Positions 6,565 to 12,268 of a stretch of 12,268 bases of DNA are shown here, one piece after another. Each line of letters begins with the position of its first letter. Position 1 is the first letter of the stretch. Below the pieces are notes generated by a model that was given only the letters and a program-made list of their open reading frames with translations, was not told the origin of the DNA and ran no database searches. Source of the DNA: an uncultured Rhodanobacteraceae bacterium (GTDB lineage: Bacteria; Pseudomonadota; Gammaproteobacteria; Xanthomonadales; Rhodanobacteraceae); assembly GCA_937902695.1 (NCBI GenBank), contig CALFNI010000036.1, positions 1-12,268 of the forward strand. Direction: 5' to 3'. A program made the position numbers and the translations under genes.

Positions 6565-7629
6565 TCAGGGCGCGTCGAAGCCGTCGGCGAAGATCGCGTC
6601 GGGCGGGTCGATCGTGATCACGTACGACCACGTATTCGGATCCCCCTGGATCGATCCCCAGCCGACGAGCGTGCGGCCGTCGGCCGAGATGCCGGTGAGG
6701 CCGCCCGAGAGGTCCCAGCCGTCCGGCACCGCGATCTGCTGCTCGGCGAGGTAGTCGGCGAGCAGCATCGAGCCGACGTCCTTGCGCCAGATCACCGCCG
6801 CGCGCGGCGGATCGTCGAAGAAGCCGGTGTTGCCGACGACCGTGTTGCCGTTCGCGCTGACGCCGAAGGCGAACGTCATGAGCGGAATCATGATCATCGT
6901 GTTCGAGCTCGAGTTCCAGCGCCACGAGCCGCTGTTGCCGAGGATGTCGGTGTAGCTCGAGCCGACCACGAACGTGCCGTCGACGCTGATGCCGTCGGCC
7001 TCGCCGACTGCGAGGCCGTCGCGATCGACGACATCTGTCGGCACGCGGTCCTTCCAGACCACCGCGGTGCGAAAGCCGTCTTCCTGGTCGTTCCAGCCGG
7101 CGATCACGTGGCCATCCGCGCTGATCACGTTCGCGCGCGAGTAGGTGTCGGGGCGGTTCACCGGCAGCGCGGTCATGCCTTCGGCCTCGGTCCAGACGAA
7201 TGCAACCGCGGGCCCCACGAAGTTGTCGCCGAACGAAAGGCCGACCGCGGTGCCGTCGTCGGCGACGTCATAGGCGTTCGAGTTCGTCTGCAGCGTCGCT
7301 GTGAGCTCCACTGCGTCTTGGCCGACCGGCTGCAACGCGCCGAGGTCCCGCTGCAAGGTTCCGTCCGTCCATGGCACGGCCCCTGCGACGGTGCCGCTGT
7401 TGTTGATGCCGAGGGCGGTATCGAGGCTCGGCAACATCTCCTCGGCCGTCGTCGACCGGGTCCAGCGCACGCCCTGGCCACCGGCCGTGCCGACGGCGTA
7501 TTCGCCGTTCGCCGAGACCTTGCCGAGCGTGAGCCCGGGCGTCTGGAGCGCAGTGAACGTGCCCGACGCATGGGCGAGCCCACTGACGAGAGCGAGTGAA
7601 ACGGCAACGAATAGCGGACGAACGCGCAT
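6565..7629 (-). CDS. Secreted HAF-repeat protein with C-terminal IFADGFDAP tail
   Basis: A 354-residue exported protein of unknown function. The ATG at 7629 is well supported: GAGG lies 6 bases upstream, and the product opens with a signal peptide (MRVRPLFVAVSLALVSGLAHA, residues 1-21). The mature part has five or six HAF-type repeats, such as GKVSANGEYAVGTAG, LGINNSGTVAGAV, YDVADDGTAVGLSFG, NVISADGHVIAGWNDQE, DGISVDGTFVVGSSY, FGVSANGNTVVGNTG and TGISADGRTLVGWG, each usually followed by a Trp-containing strand. A beta-propeller-like fold is likely. It ends DPPDAIFADGFDAP, a short tail shared in form with the other tagged exported protein in this window (start at 12183). Residues 156-237 align closely with residues 164-243 of the downstream gene, indicating duplication. 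The membrane regulator gene ends 160 bp upstream on the same strand and may control it. Confidence 0.88.
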   Translation of the reverse strand: MRVRPLFVAVSLALVSGLAHASGTFTALQTPGLTLGKVSANGEYAVGTAGGQGVRWTRSTTAEEMLPSLDTALGINNSGTVAGAVPWTDGTLQRDLGALQPVGQDAVELTATLQTNSNAYDVADDGTAVGLSFGDNFVGPAVAFVWTEAEGMTALPVNRPDTYSRANVISADGHVIAGWNDQEDGFRTAVVWKDRVPTDVVDRDGLAVGEADGISVDGTFVVGSSYTDILGNSGSWRWNSSSNTMIMIPLMTFAFGVSANGNTVVGNTGFFDDPPRAAVIWRKDVGSMLLADYLAEQQIAVPDGWDLSGGLTGISADGRTLVGWGSIQGDPNTWSYVITIDPPDAIFADGFDAP

Positions 7630-7789
7630 CTGATACCTCGGAAACGGTGGCGGGATCCGCGAAGGCGGCCGTCGGGCGCGGCGCGTTCGGCGAGACTGCG
7701 GAATCTGACACCTCGCCAAAGCGCGGCACTCGCGATCCATTCGCGCACCGCTCTCGATCCGTGAATCCGGAGGTCGCGGCCAGCAGGGC

Positions 7790-10204
7790 CTACGACGGGT
7801 GCGACTCGGGCGGCGCCTGCAGGGCGGGCGGGATGGCGCGCTCGCCGGCGAGCGCGTGGGCACGCTCGAGCGCGCTCTGCCAGGTCGAGCGCTGGCCGAG
7901 CGCGTGGTAGAGCCGCGCCTGCAGGAGCGCGCAGTCGAAATCGCGGTCGGCCCAGCGCGCGAGGCGGCCGATGACCGCGCTCGCGCGTTCGAAATCGCCG
8001 CTCGCGATCAGGTTGCCGCCGTAGGAGATGACGACCGCGGCAAGATCGGCCGGGACGGCCCAGCGCTCCGCGTCGCCGAGCGCCGCGCCGTAACTCTTCA
8101 GCGCTTCGTCGCGATGGTCCTCGGCCGCGGCCTGCTCGGCATCGGCGAGCGCTGCGAACAATGTGACGGACGGCATCTGCGCGTGCGTCGCCGCCCAGCG
8201 CGAAAGCGCATTCACCTGATCGCGCGCCTCGGCGCTGCGGCCGGCGGCACGGAGCGCGCGGCTCCAGGTCAGCCATGCGCGGGCGCGTTCGCGGGCCTCG
8301 TCGATCGTCGGCAGCCGCGCGACGGCGGCCGAGGCATCGTCGAGCGCCGCCGTCGCGTCGCCCATGGCGAGGTGCATGCGCGCGCTTTCCGAAGCGACGT
8401 CGCCGGGGAGACCGGTCTCCCCGGGCGGCGGATCGCGGCCGAGATCGTCGAGCAGCCTGCGCGCGTCGGCGATGCGTCCGCAGGCGGCGAGCGCACGCGC
8501 GCGCTGCAGCTCGAACGCGGTGCGCGTGCCGGGATTGTCGAGGCGTGCGCGCATGGCCCAGACCGGATCGCTGACCGCGAGCGCGGCCGGCGCATCGAGC
8601 AGGCCGAGATTCGCCTTCATTTCTGCCGCGACGGTGAGGAAAAGCTCGTTGAGCGCGCCGAACTGCCGGAAGCGCTCGGCGGCGCGTGCGAGGATCGGCA
8701 GCGCCTCGGCGTGACGGCCGCGCGCGTTGTCGAGCACGCCTTCGTTGCCGTCGATGCGCGCGAGCTGCAGGTTGTCGCCCGAGAGTCCGCCGGCGACGCG
8801 CGCGCGGCCGAGGTTGTCGGCGGCTTCGTCGAAGTGCCCGATGTTGACCTGTGCCGCGGCAAGGCCCGTGTACGCGCGACCGAGCACGCCGGGCTCGTTG
8901 CGCGTCGCCGTCAGCGCGATCGCTTCGTTGAACGCGCGTATCGCATCGTCGTTGCGGTCCTGCCGCAGCGCGACCGTGCCGAGCTGGTAGAGCGCCCAGC
9001 CGCGTATGAACGGATCGGACTCGGGCGCCGCATCGGCGAGCAGCGATTCGAGCGTCGTGCGCGCCGTCGCGAGCTGGCCCGAACGGAACTCGATCTGGCC
9101 GAGGCGCAGCCGCATGATCGGCGTCTTGCGCAACGCTTCGGGCGCCGCGTCGATGAGCCGGTGCGCCGTCACGAAGTCGTCGCTCAGCACGGCCGATTCG
9201 GTGCGCTGCTCGAGCTCGGCCAGCGAAAGCTCGCCGGTGCCCTCGGCCGGTGCGGTCTTGCCGAGCAGCGCGAGCAGGCGGTCGCTGGCGAGGCGCGTCG
9301 TTTCGATCGGATCGGCCCCCGACGCGCGCGCTTCGCGCGCTGCGCCGTCGTCGGCGCGCAGCGTCATCTCGACCGACCAGCCGTTCGCGCTGCGCTCGAT
9401 GTGCGGCACGACGACATAGCGTGCGCCGGTCGCCTCGCGCAGCGCGCCATACGCACCGTCGGCGTCCGCGGCGTCCGCGGGTTCGGCGCGCGCCAGCGCG
9501 ACGACGTTGTCGCTCGGCACGACGCCCTGTCCTGCGCGGCGAAGGCGCGAAGCGATCAGGTCCATGAGGCCCAGGCGCAGCCATGTCCATTCCTCGCCGG
9601 CACGGACGTCGACCGGGAGCACCGCGGCAGTCGCGGATGCCGGCGTCGCGCCCGAAGGCGGCGGTTGCGGCGCCGGTGCGCGATGCTGCGCGCCGCGCCA
9701 GTAGAGCGCGCCCGCCGCGCACAGCACGACGATGCCGGCGGCGATTGCGATCGCGCGGGTGCGCCGTGCGGGCGCCGTCGTCGGGACGGCAGGCGATGCA
9801 ACCTCGGCCCGTGGCGGCGGCTCGCGTTCGATGCGTACGGGCTCGTCGCGGACGCCCGCGGCGTCGATAGCGGGCGCATCGGCGGTGTCGACATCGATGT
9901 CAGCGACCCAGCGATAGCCGAAGCGCGGAATCGTGCGGATCACGTTCTGGCCGTTGCCCGAATCGCCGACCGCGCGCCGCGCCTTCAGCACGGTCTGGCC
10001 GAGCAGCGTATCGGTGACGTCGAGTTTGCCCCAGACGGCGGCGATCAGCTCGTCGCGGCCGACCGCGCGGTCGCGGTGCTCGACGAGATAGACCAGCACG
10101 TCGAAGACTTTCGGCGACAGCGTTGCGAGCGCGCCGCCGCTGCGCAGCTCGCGCGCGGACGGATCGATCGTGCAGGCGCCGAAGCGGTAGATCGGTCGCG
10201 ACAT
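7790..10204 (-). CDS. ToxR/CadC-like membrane transcription regulator with periplasmic TPR domain
   Basis: An 804-residue one-component regulator. Residues about 5-101 are an OmpR/PhoB-type winged helix (YRFGACTIDPSARELR, then LSPKVFDVLVYLVEHRDRAVGRDELIAAVWG, the recognition helix region TLLGQTVLKARRAVGD, and the wing VIRTIPRFGYRWVADI). A Pro/Ala/acid-rich linker leads to ARRTR and one membrane helix (about 149-168, RAIAIAAGIVVLCAAGALYW), so the winged helix is cytoplasmic and the rest periplasmic. Residues about 190-325 resemble the TolB-N/FlgO-like module common after such regulators (VLPVDVRAGEEWTWLRLGLMDLIASRL). Residues about 330-800 are helical TPR-like repeats such as WALYQLGTVALRQDRNDDAIRAFNEAIAL. 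The ATG at 10204 is preferred over a TTG 30 bases upstream because it begins just before the wHTH. No receiver or kinase domain is present. Targets are unknown; the adjacent exported genes are candidates. Confidence 0.9.
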   Translation of the reverse strand: MSRPIYRFGACTIDPSARELRSGGALATLSPKVFDVLVYLVEHRDRAVGRDELIAAVWGKLDVTDTLLGQTVLKARRAVGDSGNGQNVIRTIPRFGYRWVADIDVDTADAPAIDAAGVRDEPVRIEREPPPRAEVASPAVPTTAPARRTRAIAIAAGIVVLCAAGALYWRGAQHRAPAPQPPPSGATPASATAAVLPVDVRAGEEWTWLRLGLMDLIASRLRRAGQGVVPSDNVVALARAEPADAADADGAYGALREATGARYVVVPHIERSANGWSVEMTLRADDGAAREARASGADPIETTRLASDRLLALLGKTAPAEGTGELSLAELEQRTESAVLSDDFVTAHRLIDAAPEALRKTPIMRLRLGQIEFRSGQLATARTTLESLLADAAPESDPFIRGWALYQLGTVALRQDRNDDAIRAFNEAIALTATRNEPGVLGRAYTGLAAAQVNIGHFDEAADNLGRARVAGGLSGDNLQLARIDGNEGVLDNARGRHAEALPILARAAERFRQFGALNELFLTVAAEMKANLGLLDAPAALAVSDPVWAMRARLDNPGTRTAFELQRARALAACGRIADARRLLDDLGRDPPPGETGLPGDVASESARMHLAMGDATAALDDASAAVARLPTIDEARERARAWLTWSRALRAAGRSAEARDQVNALSRWAATHAQMPSVTLFAALADAEQAAAEDHRDEALKSYGAALGDAERWAVPADLAAVVISYGGNLIASGDFERASAVIGRLARWADRDFDCALLQARLYHALGQRSTWQSALERAHALAGERAIPPALQAPPESHPS

Positions 10205-10279
10205 CGGAAAGAACAAAGGCCCCCGGTCGGCCAAGCGTAACGCGTCGCGGCGACGGCGCGTACCGGACTTTGGGCCTAT

Positions 10280-10306
10280 GCGCGGTGAAGCCGCGCCGAA
10301 GCGCGG
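10280..10306 (-). other. GC hairpin with UUCG loop, with a competing stem, between genes
   Basis: On the minus strand, CCGCGC-UUCG-GCGCGG (10291-10306) forms a 6-bp all-GC stem closed by the exceptionally stable C(UUCG)G tetraloop. A second copy of the same arm (10280-10285) can pair with 10291-10296 instead, giving two mutually exclusive stems. The element sits in the 214-bp gap after the small membrane gene (stop at 10419) and about 75-100 bases ahead of the regulator start (10204). It could be a 3' end of the upstream transcript or part of the regulator's leader. No T-run follows, so intrinsic termination is doubtful. Nothing else is evident in this gap. Confidence 0.4.
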
Positions 10307-10418
10307 TTCCGGCCGGCCGCCTGCGGACGCCGGCGCGCCGGCACGATCGATGCGGCGCGCGAATGTGCCGCCCTGGACGCTCGCACGGTGACGCGCACCT
10401 GCCGCCGTGCGCCGCCGG

Positions 10419-10688
10419 TCATCGCATCCTGTTTTTTTCGAAAATGACGGCGCCGGCGATGAACGCTGCTGCCGCGAAGACCAGGCTGCCGACGAACAAG
10501 CCGTGCTGCGAACGCGTGACGAAAACCGTCGTTCCGTGATCGCGCCAGGGCACGACCTGACCGGTCAGCGGGTTGCTGGTTCTTGATCCGCTGCCCGTCA
10601 CGATGAAGGAATAAAGAATACCCGCCGCGAATACGCCGGCTGCCAGGAATGCGAGCCACGTGCCGACCCTGCCGGGCTGGGTACGCAT
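10419..10688 (-). CDS. Small inner-membrane protein with two predicted helices
   Basis: An 89-residue protein I cannot assign to a named family. It has two hydrophobic helices (about residues 11-31, TWLAFLAAGVFAAGILYSFIV, and 64-83, LFVGSLVFAAAAFIAGAVIF) joined by a polar loop of about 32 residues (TGSGSRTSNPLTGQVVPWRD then HGTTVFVTRSQHG). The tail is basic (EKNRMR). Arg residues at both ends suggest that N- and C-termini are cytoplasmic and the loop periplasmic. The loop pattern TGQVVP-x3-HG-x3-(F/Y)VT resembles that of small uncharacterised proteobacterial membrane proteins. The ATG at 10688 lies 37 bp after the stop of the exported propeller gene (10726), so the two are probably co-transcribed. 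No Shine-Dalgarno is obvious; coupling to the upstream gene may help translation. The coherent two-helix topology and basic tail support a real gene rather than a shadow. Confidence 0.68.
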   Translation of the reverse strand: MRTQPGRVGTWLAFLAAGVFAAGILYSFIVTGSGSRTSNPLTGQVVPWRDHGTTVFVTRSQHGLFVGSLVFAAAAFIAGAVIFEKNRMR

Positions 10689-10725
10689 GAGAAGCGGGCG
10701 TCGCGCGGCTTGCGCGAGCGTGGCC

Positions 10726-12183
10726 TCAGGGTTCGAAGCCGTTGGAGAAAATCCTGTCGTCCGGCCCCGGAACGCCGAGCGTGCCGTCGGGATTGATGTT
10801 CTGCGCGTGGATGTCGCCGGCGAAACTGGCCGCGCTGGCGGTCCACGCATAGGCGAAGTAGCCGTCCGTGCTGACCGCGCCGGCGAGGCGCGCGGTGTCG
10901 TTGGGCTCGGTCGAGAAATCGACGATCTCCGGAGTCCAGACGTAGTTGCCGCCGGTGTCGAGGCGCGCCGCGTGCAGCGGCGTCGGGTTCGGGAAGTCAT
11001 CGCTGCTCCAGGCTGCGAGGAGGCCGCCGCCCGCAACCGGCAGTGCAACCATCTGCGTCGCGTCGACCGTCGAGAGCGGCACGAGCACGAGGCCGCCGTC
11101 GCCCCACTGGCGCGCGCCGGTCGGATCGAAGCGCTGCGCGTAGACGCCGATCTGGCCCTGCGTCAGGAGATCGGTCTCGCGCCAGAGCGCGTAGATGTCC
11201 CCGCTCGCCGGATCGTAGGCGCCGTCGGGCTCGAAATGGTTCTGCGACTCGTCGGTCGAAGCGAGCGCGCCGTTCTGCGCGAACGCCTGCGTGCCGTCGG
11301 ACGTCACGTGCTGCGCGCGGACTTCGCCGACGCTGCCGACCGTGTACCAGACGAAGACCGCGCCGCCGGCGCCGTCGGGAATGAACGTGGGGAAGTTGCC
11401 GAACTGGAGCGCGCCGTCGGTCGCGTCGTAGACGGTGACGGGATCGGTGCCCCAGAGCGGGCCGCCATCGATCGCGGCGAGCTTTTGCGCGTACATGGCA
11501 TTCGGCGCGGTGAACTGGAGGACGACCCAGGACGCGAGCACGTTGCCGTCCGCATCGGCGTGGAGATCGGACAGTGCCCACGCGGTCGACGAGCTGATCG
11601 AGACGCCGGCGCCCCAGAGCGGATTGCCGTCGCCGTCGAGCTTCTGCACGACGACGGCGCCGTCGCCCGACGTCCAGCCGACGGCGACGTTGCCGTCGCC
11701 GGTCGCGGTGACCTTAGGCGCGTTCGCGCCGCCGGGATCGGCGGAGACGAAGATGCCGGGATCACCCCACAGCAGCGTGCCGTCCGGCGCGACTTTCTGC
11801 GCCAGCACCTGCATCGTGCCGCCGCCGTCGTTGTAGCCGAACGCGAGGAGGGCGTTGCCGTCGGCGTCGATGTCGAGGCCGTAGTCCTGCGTCGAGCTCA
11901 TGTCGCGATTGGCAACCAGCACGCCGTCGTGTGCCCACTGCTCGTGGCCGCCGGCGTCGATGCGCTGCAGGTAGACGTCGTAGCCGCCGTCGGCGTTGTC
12001 GAACCAGCTGATGTAGAAGCCGCCGTCCGCGGTCGGAACGATCTTCGGCTGCACCTGCTCGTTGTCGCGATCCGAGATGACGAGATTGTTCGCCGGATCC
12101 GAGGACCACTGCGCGTGGACGGCGGCGGGAAGGGCGGTCAGCAGCGAAGCGGCAACGACGAAACGAACGTGAGCAAGGCGCAT
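10726..12183 (-). CDS. Secreted eight-repeat beta-propeller-like protein with C-terminal IFSNGFEP tail
   Basis: A 485-residue exported protein of unknown function. Residues 1-24 are a Sec signal peptide (MRLAHVRFVVAASLLTALPA then AVHA, cleavage before QW). The mature part is built from eight repeats of about 51-59 residues, each containing 'DG-x3-(A/I)-x-W' followed by a strand and turn of the form 'V-x-AQ-(K/R)-(L/I/V)-D-x-x-G-x-x-x-W'. Examples are VYLQRIDAGGHEQW, VLAQKVAPDGTLLW, VVVQKLDGDGNPLW, VYAQRFDPTGARQW and, last, IHAQNINPDGTLG. This periodicity suggests a beta-propeller. The final repeat runs directly into GPDDRIFSNGFEP, the same tail type as in the tagged HAF protein. The start at 12183 is the ATG that opens the signal peptide, with a weak GGGAT upstream. 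The remaining 85 bases to the right edge show no feature I can support. A small membrane gene follows 37 bp downstream. Confidence 0.85.
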   Translation of the reverse strand: MRLAHVRFVVAASLLTALPAAVHAQWSSDPANNLVISDRDNEQVQPKIVPTADGGFYISWFDNADGGYDVYLQRIDAGGHEQWAHDGVLVANRDMSSTQDYGLDIDADGNALLAFGYNDGGGTMQVLAQKVAPDGTLLWGDPGIFVSADPGGANAPKVTATGDGNVAVGWTSGDGAVVVQKLDGDGNPLWGAGVSISSSTAWALSDLHADADGNVLASWVVLQFTAPNAMYAQKLAAIDGGPLWGTDPVTVYDATDGALQFGNFPTFIPDGAGGAVFVWYTVGSVGEVRAQHVTSDGTQAFAQNGALASTDESQNHFEPDGAYDPASGDIYALWRETDLLTQGQIGVYAQRFDPTGARQWGDGGLVLVPLSTVDATQMVALPVAGGGLLAAWSSDDFPNPTPLHAARLDTGGNYVWTPEIVDFSTEPNDTARLAGAVSTDGYFAYAWTASAASFAGDIHAQNINPDGTLGVPGPDDRIFSNGFEP

Positions 12184-12268
12184 GGTCGGATCCCGGCGGT
12201 GATTGGATCGCGCGACGTTGCCCCGTTCCCGTGCAACGCGTGACCACCCTGTCTGCGTCGAAGCGATG

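Noticed and set aside
7173..9722. An 849-codon minus-strand frame overlapping the regulator and the HAF gene.
   Set aside because: It is out of frame with both supported genes and consists of arginine-rich sequence. Its last part is a frame-shifted reading of the HAF gene, not a fusion.
7799..10240. An 813-residue plus-strand open frame lying exactly opposite the regulator gene.
   Set aside because: It is an antisense mirror frame produced by high-GC codon bias. Its translation is an Arg/Ala/Glu/Asp-rich string without domains, while the minus strand gives a clear winged helix, membrane helix and TPR repeats.
10430..10440. A run of seven T bases as a terminator.
   Set aside because: It lies inside the coding sequence of the small membrane protein (FEK codons on the minus strand) and has no preceding hairpin on the plus strand serving a plus-strand gene.

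Overview
The window comes from a very GC-rich gammaproteobacterium. It most resembles the Lysobacterales (Xanthomonadales), probably the Rhodanobacteraceae/Dokdonella-Rudaea side of the order. This placement is an inference from four signals: GGGATTC-type intergenic heptamer repeats, an EmrA/NodT-type efflux pair, a large CadC-like membrane regulator with TPR repeats, and exported proteins ending in an IF-x-x-GF-D/E tail. No rRNA, tRNA, CRISPR array, transposase or phage gene is visible. Ten genes are supported. All are on the minus strand except tcdA, and no gene-free stretch exceeds about 215 bases.

Left part (1-2517). This is the start of a minus-strand multidrug efflux operon. A NodT/OprM-type outer-membrane lipoprotein is followed, with a 4-base ATGA stop/start overlap, by an EmrA/HlyD-family periplasmic adaptor that runs off the left edge. 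An inner-membrane EmrB-type transporter would be expected next, outside the window. A plausible sigma70 promoter overlapped by a 26-bp imperfect palindrome lies about 107 bp upstream of the lipoprotein gene.

Middle part (2518-4555). Housekeeping genes lie here: a small membrane-anchored class II-type cytochrome c (minus), tcdA for the tRNA ct6A-forming dehydratase (plus), and a TatD-family metal-dependent hydrolase (minus). tcdA and the tatD-like gene converge and overlap by 32 bp. The divergent start region between the cytochrome gene and tcdA is filled by GGGATTC heptamers arranged as a perfect 20-bp inverted repeat.

Right part (4556-12268). This is an accessory-looking block of exported proteins, all on the minus strand. 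In transcription order it holds an eight-repeat secreted beta-propeller-like protein with a C-terminal IFSNGFEP tail, a small two-helix membrane protein, an 804-residue ToxR/CadC-like membrane transcription regulator with a large TPR-bearing periplasmic part, a HAF-repeat secreted protein ending in IFADGFDAP, and a second, paralogous HAF-repeat protein in which the tail is replaced by a different C-terminal domain of about 170 residues. The regulator may control its exported neighbours; that is inference. The shared C-terminal tail on two otherwise unrelated exported repeat proteins is the most interesting signal in the window.
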